This document shows positions 56,801-64,000 of a stretch of 64,000 nt of DNA, one piece after another. Origin of the DNA: Prevotella sp. (GTDB lineage: Bacteria > Bacteroidota > Bacteroidia > Bacteroidales > Bacteroidaceae); contig JAGAPR010000002.1 of assembly GCA_017623155.1 (NCBI GenBank), positions 55,814-119,813 on the forward strand. The letters are read 5' to 3'. The notes beneath the pieces are model-generated. The model searched no databases and was not told the DNA's origin. It saw nothing but the letters and a program-made list of their open reading frames with translations. The first letter of the stretch is position 1; every line of letters starts with the position of its first letter. A program made the position numbers and the translations under genes.

Positions 56801-58449
56801 CGGTGACGGCAAAGACCGTCGACGGCAAGCCGTACAAGGTGAAATACAAGGTTGTTGACGCAAACAAAATCATCATCAAGGGCATCGACTCCGTCAAGAT
56901 AAAACTGAGCGTAACGCCGAAAGAACCGCTTGAGAAGAAGTGGTGGTACAGTCCGGCACAAAGCGCGGCGCGTTTCCTGATGATGGTGCGCAGCATCGGC
57001 ATCACGTACCGCAGTCAATATTCGATGACCCTGCCGGGATTTATTCCCAACATCGGCGATGCTTTCGGACAGCGCACGGGAGGCGTGCTCTCACCCGGAC
57101 TCGATTTCGCTTTCGGCATGGTCGGCGACAGTTATTTGCAGAAAGCATACGACAACGGATGGCTGCTGTGCAACGACAGCGTGGCAACGCCGGCAACCAC
57201 CAACAGCAGTGAAGACTTGCAGGTGCGCATGACCCTTGAACCCGTGCGCGACCTGAAAATCGACCTCAACGCGAGCCGCACGGTGAACAAGGCGCGCAGC
57301 ATTCAGTACATGTACGCGGGCATGCCGACCACGCAAAGCGGCTCATTCAACATGACGACAATCAGTTTGAAGAGCGCTTTTGAGAGAATGGGCGATGCCA
57401 ACAACGGTTACAGTTCCAAGACATTCACACGGTTCTGCGAGTCGATAGAGTCGTTCCGCGGTCGTGTTCAAGCACGCTATGCCGGCACAAGATACCCGGC
57501 AGGCATTAGCGATGCCAACGGAGTAGACCTCAGCGGGTCGCAATACAATCCAGAACTGGGAACGGTAAACAAGTACAGTGCCGACGTGCTCATACCGGCA
57601 TTCCTGTCGGCCTACACCTCAAGCGGAGGCTCGTCGCTCGACATATTCCCGGCATTGAAGCGCATGTTGCCCAACTGGACGGTGAGATACAGCGGACTGT
57701 CGAAGCTGGGATGGTTCAGAGACCATTTCAAAAGCGTGAACATCAACCACGGCTACAAGAGCGTTTTCGCCGTGGGCAGCTACGCCACATACAGCACTTA
57801 CCAAGAATACATGAACGGGCTTGGCTTCATCAACGACGCCACAACCGGCAATCCGGTGCCGAACAGTATGTATAACGTCAGCACGGTGAGCATCAACGAG
57901 GCGTTCTCGCCTTTGCTCGGAGTCGACGTGACACTTGAAAACAATCTCACCTGCAAGCTCGAATACCGCACCACGAGAGTGCTGAGCCTGAGCATGACCA
58001 GCGTTCAGATAAACGAGTCACTGAGCAAAGACTGGGTAATCGGCATGGGATACAAGATAAGCAATTTCAATCTCTTCGGCAGCGGAGCGTCGCGAAAAAT
58101 AAAGAAAGCGCAACGAGGACGCGGCCGTAACGCCAATAACAACCAAAACAAGCAGACTGCCACGACAAACACACGTGGCGGAGTGAACCACGATCTCAAC
58201 ATGCGTCTCGACATATCGTTCAGGAAACAGGCAGCCATAACCCGCGACATTGCCACCGTCACCAGTGCGGCAAGCAGCGGAAACTCGGCGTTCAAGATGT
58301 CGTTCATGGCCGACTACACACTATCGCGCCTTGTCACGATAAGCGCGTATTACGACCGGCAGACCAACACGCCGCTACTGTCAAGCAGCAGTTACCCCAC
58401 GACAACACACGACTTCGGGTTCAGTCTTAAAATGTCGCTCACAAGATAG
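50866..58449 (+). CDS. sprA: SprA, giant outer-membrane translocon of the type IX secretion system
   Basis: The protein has 2527 residues, in the normal range for SprA, and forms the 36-strand beta-barrel through which T9SS cargo crosses the outer membrane. The GTG start at 50866 is followed by a signal-like hydrophobic stretch (ILSYILVGLFGIGAIA). Recognisable SprA segments include ADLDSSALDLKMP near 70, GTAELKVGGNIKSIDNPSLP near 180, FTGEFAQLIAGQASG near 805, GTQDNASYIDDFENTKNGID, and LNPSFSLRW-like barrel strands later. A Lys/Asn-rich insertion near 1905-1950 (NKKNNAAKDKG) lies between barrel strands. It follows ruvA by 31 bp and may be co-transcribed. The many tailed secreted proteins in this window are probable cargo. 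Confidence 0.96.
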   Translation: MKINSRKILSYILVGLFGIGAIAMPQDDKTKNNRPAPKAQPKLVVEDETIPDSLLNPRWKIKKTAPMLVADLDSSALDLKMPDNIKQEVVYDDSLDLYFVGSKIGDSYLNTPVLMTPEEYRRWSERRAMREFFRKKDADNVAAKGKDKFSFTDMKFDLGPAEKIFGPGGVRIKTQGTAELKVGGNIKSIDNPSLPIRNRNTKAFDFDEKINLSLNGKVGDKVNMNLNYNTDATFDFDTKNIKLRYEGKEDEIIKLVEAGNVTFPSNSSLIKGASSLFGVRTDMQFGKLKLQTVLSQKNSTTKSVSSKGGTQLTPFEIDVANYEENRHFFLGHYFRERYDNAMSTLPNVTTGIKITRVEVWATNKTGTTSNTRNIVALTDLGEGRNVKNPLWGGGGDIAPANGANNEYYAMTHDYVAARDIDQTNTVLDAIGGFVGGVDYEKVQSARLLSSSEYSVNTALGYISLKTTLQTDQVLAVAYEYTLNGQTYQVGEFASDNTNTNEAIFVKSLKNTSNNPMMGNWRLMMKNVYFLASTVEKTKFRLDVKYQSDTSGVYLTYIPEQQVKDRPIIRVLGADRLDNNNKPHSNGYFDFVEGYTVSNGRVFFPAAEPFGDYLRSYLIRAGVSAATADRYAFTELYDTTKTAAKQIAEKNKYVLMGQYKGTSANVISLGAYNVPQGSVVVTAGGVVLTEGSDYSVDYSAGEVTILNQSIIDAGTAVNVSLESNTDYGMQRKTMFGLNWEYDITKDFQIGGTFQRLSEQTLTSKVSMGSEPLNNILWGFNLNWKKESQWLTNMLDKIPFLHCTQPSHISFTGEFAQLIAGQASGTQDNASYIDDFENTKNGIDVSEPKSWVLSSVPSLFPESGDKTGLSSGFNRSLLAWYTVDPLFTYRSSSLTPAHIKSDLNQLSNHYVREVYVSELYPNRDQSSYNGATSTLPILNLAYYPDERGPYNFSTAINPDGTMQDPASKWGGMMRKLETNDFEAANIEYIEFWLLDPFIYSRAAGDASAHGGDLYINLGEVSEDVLRDGKKFYESGMPVDGTSSFTTTQWGKIPVQATQTYAFATTSGSRALQDVGLNGLNDEEERNFAPYADFNTFVGTLANDSVRNAWTTDPANDDYHYFRGSDLDNRRASILERYKRINNPQGNSPDNDGNNESYDTSYKTTPDVEDINQDYTLNEYERYYQYKVSIRPEDINENNIGQNYITDIRRYNAHLRNGNTETVNWYKFRIPVNAADKERIGSINDFTSIRFMRMFLTGFEKPVVLRFGSLDLVRGEWRMYEQNLNTAAASNSGTLEVSAVNIEEYNDKQPVNYVLPPGISRVTDPSQPQLVESNEQAMNLTVKNLSRNEAKAVYKNTNLDLRQYKRLQMFVHANSLMQNTTNLQSDQLALFVRLGSDYKSNYYEYEIPLKLTPERQYSMSAEERRIVWPEDNMLDIDLTVFTALKKARNLAKAAGSASYSAVYSDYDSNRPNNKISVMGNPSLGEVKTMMIGVRNISSSEKSGEVWVNELRLLEFNNKGGWAASGALNMQLSDFGTVNLTGKIVTEGFGGIEEGMAQRSTDDYKTYSLTANLELGKFFPDKAKVTAPLYYSVTKEETRPKYNPLDTDMLLDDALEATANKNERDSIESIAVTKTTNTNFSLSNVRVGIKTKRHPMPYDPANFSFSYSHSHRYTSGETTIYEKEDQWRGSMNYNYTPVYKSYEPFKNMKGKSKWLNFPKAIGINYLPQNVSFNSEIIRNYYELQERDLESINGSRLPLTFSEQFLWNREFSLRWDLTKNLHMNFQSATHAQIEEPYTPVNKDLYPERYQAWKDSVKHSIKNLGTPLDYQQSFTASYQLPLNKLPIFDWLNADASYTSNYSWIRGTELDDGTSLGNTISNNRNLNINSTLNMETLYNHIPFLKKANERFNKRNRSTIRNNKKNNAAKDKGIQQKNKAAGADGKKEDTKEQKELPKNKNTYQREITLVPDTMMTVSHNKKSKRLTVTAKTVDGKPYKVKYKVVDANKIIIKGIDSVKIKLSVTPKEPLEKKWWYSPAQSAARFLMMVRSIGITYRSQYSMTLPGFIPNIGDAFGQRTGGVLSPGLDFAFGMVGDSYLQKAYDNGWLLCNDSVATPATTNSSEDLQVRMTLEPVRDLKIDLNASRTVNKARSIQYMYAGMPTTQSGSFNMTTISLKSAFERMGDANNGYSSKTFTRFCESIESFRGRVQARYAGTRYPAGISDANGVDLSGSQYNPELGTVNKYSADVLIPAFLSAYTSSGGSSLDIFPALKRMLPNWTVRYSGLSKLGWFRDHFKSVNINHGYKSVFAVGSYATYSTYQEYMNGLGFINDATTGNPVPNSMYNVSTVSINEAFSPLLGVDVTLENNLTCKLEYRTTRVLSLSMTSVQINESLSKDWVIGMGYKISNFNLFGSGASRKIKKAQRGRGRNANNNQNKQTATTNTRGGVNHDLNMRLDISFRKQAAITRDIATVTSAASSGNSAFKMSFMADYTLSRLVTISAYYDRQTNTPLLSSSSYPTTTHDFGFSLKMSLTR

Positions 58450-58454
58450 TTTTT

Positions 58455-58490
58455 AATGAAGAATGAATTAAATCCATTCTTCATTTATTT
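58455..58490 (+). terminator. Terminator of sprA
   Basis: AATGAAGAATG (58455-58465) pairs with CATTCTTCATT (58475-58485), followed by a T-rich stretch, 5 bp after the sprA stop. Confidence 0.85.
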
Positions 58491-58523
58491 TGTCGCCAAC
58501 GACCTGTTGTCATAAAAAAGTAT

Positions 58524-58531
58524 TATCTTTG
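58524..58531 (+). promoter_or_regulatory. -7 element of the first GH28 gene
   Basis: TATCTTTG matches TAnnTTTG and lies 37 bp before the start codon. The -33 part is weak (TTG 14 bp upstream only). Confidence 0.55.
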
Positions 58532-58567
58532 CACAATAATAAGCTAACTAAAACAAATATTACAGTA

Positions 58568-59896
58568 ATGAATATCAGAATGATTGTCACGATGTCGCTC
58601 GCGCTTGTATGCGCCACATCGTTCGCCAAAAAAAAGAGTGTGGAATTGTTTCCCGACGGAACCCCCATCCCCGAGTGGTTTAACGACACTTCAAAAGTAG
58701 ACGTTGAAAAACTCGGCCGGAAATATGTAGTGACCGAATACGGAGTGAAAAACGACTCCACGATAGTGCAGACCGAGCAAATTCAGGCTGTCATAGACAA
58801 GGCGGCTGCAGCCGGCGGAGGTATTGTGGTGATACCGAAAGGCACGTTCCTCTCGGGTTCCGTGTTCTTCAAGCAGGGCACACACCTGTATGTCGAAGAC
58901 GGTGGCAAGCTGAAAGGCAGCGACCGCATACGCGATTTCAAACTCGTCACCACACGCATGGAAGGCCAGACACTCAAATATTTCGCCGCACTGGTGAATG
59001 CCGACGGCGTTGACGGCTTCACCATCGCCGGGAAAGGAACGATAGACGGCAACGGGCGCAACTACTGGGAAGAGTTCTGGATACGCCGGGCGTACAACCG
59101 TCAGTGCACGAACCTTGAAGCCATGCGCCCCAGACTGGTATACATCTCAAACAGCAAGAACGTCACCGTGCAGGATGTGCACCTGATGAACAGCCCGTTC
59201 TGGACAAACCACCTGTATAAAAGCGAGTACGTGCGCTACATCGGTTGCACCATCTATGCGCCCACAAGCGGCATAAAAGCACCGAGCAGCGACGCGATAG
59301 ACATCGACGTGTGCAGCAATGTGCTCATCCACGGATGCTACATGAGCGTGAACGATGATGCCGTGGTGCTCAAAGGCGGCAAGGGCACATGGGCAGACAA
59401 AGACCCGAACAACGGCCCGTGCAAGAACATTATCATCCAAGACTGCACATACGGCAAGGTTCACGGATGCCTCACTCTCGGCAGCGAAAGTCTGCACGAC
59501 CGCAATGTGATACTGCGCCGCTGCAACATCACGCAGGCGAACCGCGTGCTATGGCTCAAAATGCGCCCCGACACGCCGCAGCATTACGAGTATGTCACTG
59601 TGGAAGACCTCACCGGCGACTGCAACAGTTTCCTCGTCGTGCGCCCGTGGACACAGTTCTTCAAGCCCGAGAAACGCGACGACATGCCGTTGTCCACATG
59701 CAACAACATCACCGTGCGCAACATAAAGATGGACTGCAAAAACTTCTTCGACGTAGGCAAATCGGACAAATACCGACTCACCGACTTCACATTCGAGAAT
59801 TGTGACGTGCAGGACAAGAAGAACGCCTTTGACAAGACTATAATAGAAAACTGCGTGGTGAAGAAACTGAAAATAAACGGCGAGACCGTGAAATAA
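58568..59896 (+). CDS. Secreted glycoside hydrolase family 28 (polygalacturonase-type)
   Basis: The start at 58568 was chosen because MNIRMIVTMSLALVCATSFA is a signal peptide. The 442-residue protein folds as a right-handed beta-helix. The GH28 catalytic motifs are present in bacterial form: SDAIDID near 240 (for the NTD motif), NDDAVVLK near 260 (DD), VHGCLTLGSE near 297 (GHG), and LWLKMRP near 331 (RIK). Early residues VTEYGVKNDSTIVQTEQIQAVI are the usual entry with a substrate-binding helix. GH28 enzymes hydrolyse alpha-1,4 galacturonide bonds in homogalacturonan or rhamnogalacturonan by an inverting mechanism. It is monocistronic with its own promoter and terminator and stands between sprA and groES. 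A second GH28 follows groEL. Confidence 0.93.
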   Translation: MNIRMIVTMSLALVCATSFAKKKSVELFPDGTPIPEWFNDTSKVDVEKLGRKYVVTEYGVKNDSTIVQTEQIQAVIDKAAAAGGGIVVIPKGTFLSGSVFFKQGTHLYVEDGGKLKGSDRIRDFKLVTTRMEGQTLKYFAALVNADGVDGFTIAGKGTIDGNGRNYWEEFWIRRAYNRQCTNLEAMRPRLVYISNSKNVTVQDVHLMNSPFWTNHLYKSEYVRYIGCTIYAPTSGIKAPSSDAIDIDVCSNVLIHGCYMSVNDDAVVLKGGKGTWADKDPNNGPCKNIIIQDCTYGKVHGCLTLGSESLHDRNVILRRCNITQANRVLWLKMRPDTPQHYEYVTVEDLTGDCNSFLVVRPWTQFFKPEKRDDMPLSTCNNITVRNIKMDCKNFFDVGKSDKYRLTDFTFENCDVQDKKNAFDKTIIENCVVKKLKINGETVK

Positions 59897-59957
59897 CGCT
59901 CCCGGCAAATCAGACATAAAGAGAAAGTGTCACAATAACCGCGATAAAGCAATTAAA

Positions 59958-60000
59958 GACTGTCAGTTTGGCAGTCTTTTTTGTTTGGCACGCTTTTGGC
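59958..60000 (+). promoter_or_regulatory. Inverted repeat and sigma-54-like promoter upstream of groES
   Basis: GACTGTCAGTTTGGCAGTC (59958-59976) is a 19-base inverted repeat which, extended by A and T tracts, can also terminate transcription of the GH28 gene. It is followed by TTGGCACGCTTTTGGCT (59985-60001), in which GG and GC are 10 bp apart, as in sigma-54 promoters. Transcription would begin near 60012, about 62 nt before groES. An activator bound to the inverted repeat is inferred, not shown. Confidence 0.5.
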
Positions 60001-60073
60001 TCAATCACAGTGACAGCCGTAAAGGCGACCGTCAAGGATTACAAATAATAAATAACGATAAAACAAAATAATT

Positions 60074-60346
60074 ATGAACATTAAACCATTAGCAGACAGA
60101 GTGTTGGTGCTCCCCGCACCGGCAGAAGAGAAAGTGGGCGGTATTATCATTCCCGACACAGCAAAAGAAAAGCCGTTGCACGGTAAAATCGTTGCGACAG
60201 GTAAGGGTACGAAAGATGAGGAGATGATTCTCAAATCCGGAGACGAAGTGCTTTACGGCAAATACTCGGGCACGGAACTTGAGTTTGAGGGCGAAAAATA
60301 TCTCATGATGCGTCAGAGCGATGTGCTCGCGGTGATAGAGAAATAA
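60074..60346 (+). CDS. groES: Co-chaperonin GroES
   Basis: The 90-residue protein forms the seven-membered lid of the GroEL chamber. It has the N-terminal [10 protein letters not shown] strand, the mobile loop [17 protein letters not shown] that docks on Gro[18 protein letters not shown] and the C-terminal [14 protein letters not shown]. Length is slightly short but normal for Bacteroidetes. It is followed by groEL after 132 bp, with a possible attenuating hairpin between the two. Confidence 0.97.
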   Translation: MNIKPLADRVLVLPAPAEEKVGGIIIPDTAKEKPLHGKIVATGKGTKDEEMILKSGDEVLYGKYSGTELEFEGEKYLMMRQSDVLAVIEK

Positions 60347-60406
60347 TATAATAAGGTAGTAAACATTAACAAAACAAGAATGCCAAGGGTGAATGCTGCA
60401 AGGATA

Positions 60407-60444
60407 GCGGTCGCGACAAACGAAGCGACACCGCATTCTTTTTT
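60407..60444 (+). terminator. Possible attenuator between groES and groEL
   Basis: GCGGTCGC (60407-60414) pairs with GCGACACCGC (60425-60434) with a 2-base bulge, followed by ATTCTTTTTT. It has the form of an intrinsic terminator inside an operon. An outer stem AAGAATGC/GCATTCTT (60376-60383 with 60433-60440) competes with it. Confidence 0.55.
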
Positions 60445-60472
60445 CCTCATTCTTCATTCTTCATTTAAATAA

Positions 60473-62110
<1,638 letters not shown>

Positions 62111-62139
62111 AATTTGTAAACTAAAGATTACAAAATAAT

Positions 62140-62170
62140 AAAGGGCGATGAATTCATCGCCCTTTATTTG
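62140..62170 (+). terminator. Terminator of groES-groEL
   Basis: AAAGGGCGATGAA (62140-62152) and its complement (62153-62165) form a hairpin, probably with an AATT loop, followed by a T-rich stretch. Confidence 0.88.
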
Positions 62171-62211
62171 TATTTTATACACTTATTAGTGTCAAATTTA
62201 ATGAATTTCAC

Positions 62212-62242
62212 TTTGCGAAAAAGCATAAAGTGCATATCTTTG
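62212..62242 (+). promoter_or_regulatory. Consensus promoter of the small RNA candidate
   Basis: TTTG at 62212-62215 and TATCTTTG at 62235-62242 are 19 bp apart, a full match to the phylum consensus, with no protein gene directly downstream. Confidence 0.85.
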
Positions 62243-62248
62243 CAACGT

Positions 62249-62355
62249 GATAATATAGATAATATGCAAGTAAGATATTTTGATTTGTTTTAGTAGATTA
62301 GTTTTTAAGTAGTTTGTTTTTGGAAAGCCATTGTCGCGACGACAGTGGCTTTTTA
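62249..62355 (+). ncRNA. Small RNA candidate (about 105 nt) downstream of groEL
   Basis: The unit is bounded by a consensus promoter and by a 13-bp stem (62324-62336 with 62340-62352, one G-T pair, CGA loop) with a T-run. The 75 nt before the hairpin are U-rich and unstructured, rich in AGTTTGTTTT-like words. A 9-codon frame ATGCAAGTAAGATATTTT to TAG (62264-62293) lies inside and could be a leader peptide. A trans-acting small RNA or an attenuated leader are both possible. Confidence 0.55.
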
Positions 62356-62503
62356 CTTAAAAAGATTGTCTGCAGCATTTACTGCAAACATCATGACACG
62401 AGTGATGATACATTAAAAACATAAAAAAGCAAAAAAAAACGAACCTTGCTGTTTATAAAAGTAAAAAAAACATGATATTAAACGGTTAGTCATATTTTTT
62501 AGT

Positions 62504-62511
62504 TAAGTTTG
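62504..62511 (+). promoter_or_regulatory. -7 element of the second GH28 gene
   Basis: TAAGTTTG matches TAnnTTTG, 73 bp before the start codon. The -33 region is weak. Confidence 0.55.
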
Positions 62512-62584
62512 CAACAAATTACATGTAAACCGGCATTGCACCGGCACCTTATTACAGCAAATCATAACATCATAATCAAGAGCA

Positions 62585-64000
62585 ATGAAAAGAAAAACTT
62601 TATTGACGGGACTGTTAACCATGTTCCTCGTCTTCTCTTCCACGGCAATGGCCGATTACGGAAAATACTATCAAAACCTGCCGGTGAAAGTGAAACCGGT
62701 GACGGAGTTCACAATACCAAGCACCTCGGTGAACATCAAGGATTTCGGAGGCATCGGCGACGGTATCACACTGAATACGAAAGTCTTTGCCAAGGCCATT
62801 GACGCGCTTTCGGCAAAGGGCGGCGGACGGCTCGTTGTGCCGCAGGGAGTATGGCTGACAGGACCGATAGAGCTGAAGAGCAACATCGACCTGCACATCG
62901 AGAAGAACGCCATCGTATATTTCTCGCCCGACAAGACACTGTATATCGACAAGAGTCCGAAAGCCAAGCGGGTGCTGGCGTGCATCAGCGCGGAGAGATG
63001 CAAGAACATCAGCATCACCGGCGAGGGCATCATCGACGGCAACGGAGCACAGTGGCGCCCGGTGAAGCGCGGCAAGGTGAGCGACACCGAGTGGAAGCAC
63101 TTTAAGGGCATGGGCGGTGTGGAGCGCCAGAACGGCGGTCTGTGGTATCCGTGGGAGATGAAGTCGGGATATGCCGACATTGCCGCCACACCTGAGAAGC
63201 AGGAGAGCATGCGCAACGACATATTCAGAGTGCACCACTGCGAGAACATCATGCTCAAGGGCGTGACGATACAGAACTCGCCAAAGTTCCACGTGCACCC
63301 GTTCAACAGCCGTAACATCATCATCGACGGCATCACCGTGCGCTGCCCGTGGAACGCTCAGAACGGCGACGCCATCGACCTAAGCGACTGCCACCAGGCA
63401 CTGATAGTGAACAGCACGGTTGACGCGGGCGACGACGGACTGTGCATGAAGAGCAGCCACTACAAAGAAAGCGCACTCGTGAACGGATGCGAAGACATAC
63501 TCATCGAAAACAACACGGTGTTTCATGCCCACGGCGGCTTTGTAATAGGAAGCGAAGATGTGTGCGGAATGAAGCGCATCGTAGTGCGCAACTGCCGCTT
63601 CGCAGGCACCGAGACGGGCCTCCGCTTCAAGAGCGGCATAGGCCGCGGCGGCAAGACGGAGGACATCTATATCAGCGGCATCGTCATGACGGACATCATC
63701 GGCGAGGGCATCGTGTTCCAGTGCGACTACGTGAACCGCCCCGCCGGAGCCAAGGAGGACGGGAAGGCAGAGAAAGCGGCGAAGCCCGAGTTTGTGCCCG
63801 AGTTCACCGACATACACATATCCGACATAATCTGCCGCGGCGCCAGCACGGCAATATCGGCAAAAGGTATTGAGGGGATGAAGTGCGTGCACGGCATCAC
63901 AATAGACAACAGCACTTTCGTATACGACAAGAAAGGACTCGACATCGACGAGAAGACCGCCGAACTGAAACTTACAGGAGTGAAGCTGGTGGAGAACAAG
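62585..64000 (+). CDS. Secreted glycoside hydrolase family 28 (polygalacturonase-type), 3' end outside window
   Basis: The frame runs from an ATG at 62585 to the last base without a stop, giving 472 residues so far. A signal peptide (about 1-23, ending TAMA) is followed by VNIKDFGGIGDGITLNTKVF, the GH28 entry segment. Catalytic motifs are present: NGDAIDLSD near 260, DAGDDGLCMKS near 279, AHGGFVIGSE near 315 and RFKSGIGRGG near 346. The TGLRFKS and GRGG form is typical of bacterial exo-type or oligogalacturonide-acting GH28 enzymes, so it may complement the first GH28. An insertion (GAKEDGKAEKAAKPEFVPEF) near 385 may lie next to the active site. It could start a further pectin locus beyond the window. 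Confidence 0.93.
   Translation, partial: MKRKTLLTGLLTMFLVFSSTAMADYGKYYQNLPVKVKPVTEFTIPSTSVNIKDFGGIGDGITLNTKVFAKAIDALSAKGGGRLVVPQGVWLTGPIELKSNIDLHIEKNAIVYFSPDKTLYIDKSPKAKRVLACISAERCKNISITGEGIIDGNGAQWRPVKRGKVSDTEWKHFKGMGGVERQNGGLWYPWEMKSGYADIAATPEKQESMRNDIFRVHHCENIMLKGVTIQNSPKFHVHPFNSRNIIIDGITVRCPWNAQNGDAIDLSDCHQALIVNSTVDAGDDGLCMKSSHYKESALVNGCEDILIENNTVFHAHGGFVIGSEDVCGMKRIVVRNCRFAGTETGLRFKSGIGRGGKTEDIYISGIVMTDIIGEGIVFQCDYVNRPAGAKEDGKAEKAAKPEFVPEFTDIHISDIICRGASTAISAKGIEGMKCVHGITIDNSTFVYDKKGLDIDEKTAELKLTGVKLVENK

Larger units (their letters stand above)
62111..62584 (+). other. Gap between groEL and the second GH28 gene
   Basis: It contains the groEL terminator, a complete small RNA unit (promoter, about 100 nt, terminator), an AT-rich stretch, and the promoter of the next gene. 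No protein-coding gene longer than 9 codons is supported. Confidence 0.65.

Noticed and set aside
62264-62293. 9-codon leader peptide gene
   Set aside because: Too short to support on its own; recorded only as part of the small RNA candidate.

Overview
The window looks like a chromosomal segment of a Bacteroidales bacterium, most likely a Prevotella-type gut or rumen member. The evidence is a SusD homologue, a SprA-type type IX secretion translocon, many secreted proteins with the short C-terminal tail typical of T9SS cargo, FISUMP and BspA-like surface proteins, meso-diaminopimelate dehydrogenase, and promoters that fit the Bacteroidetes consensus (TTTG, about 19 bp, TAnnTTTG). No tRNA, rRNA, intact IS element or CRISPR array was seen.

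Layout. 1-3109 is the end of a glycan-uptake locus: a 3'-complete susD and a beta-helix surface lipoprotein, both of the kind found in pectin loci. 3254-8940 holds a Crp/Fnr regulator divergent from a three-gene glycogen operon (debranching enzyme, glycosyltransferase, GH57) with a textbook promoter. 8941-14044 has a TonB gene relic, a GH3 enzyme and a PL1 pectate lyase. 14178-18822 is mostly housekeeping (lipid kinase, miaA, a Rpn-type nuclease, gapA, mscL). 19123-22845 carries three secreted esterase-type alpha/beta hydrolases. 22846-26998 has a structured RNA and a cluster of small surface proteins. 27102-31206 has guaA and a sugar-nucleotide pair (MurU-like nucleotidyltransferase and a kinase fused to a RapZ C-terminal domain) with a nucleotidyltransferase relic between them. 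32049-48048 is a block of four very large secreted proteins on the minus strand. 48349-58449 has ddh, ruvA and sprA. 58568-64000 has groES-groEL flanked by two GH28 polygalacturonase-type genes.

Themes. Pectin breakdown recurs: SusD with a beta-helix lipoprotein, PL1, two GH28 enzymes, and CE7-like and CE1-like esterases that could remove acyl groups. SprA is part of the machine that would export the large tailed proteins at 23662-26998 and 32049-44776.

The most unusual signal is not a gene. Four intergenic arrays (9388-9472, 23104-23210, 31634-31718, 49807-49891) share one design: 19-bp imperfect palindromes (7-bp arm, 5-bp GC-rich core, 7-bp arm) joined by exactly 3 bp, giving a strict 22-bp period, and ending in a short A-rich tag. 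Arm sequences differ between arrays but stay complementary within units. Other non-genic items are three very long hairpins (arms of 31, 48 and 43 bp), a 6S-like RNA candidate at 23404-23579, a roughly 100-nt small RNA candidate after groEL, and a sigma-54-like element upstream of groES.
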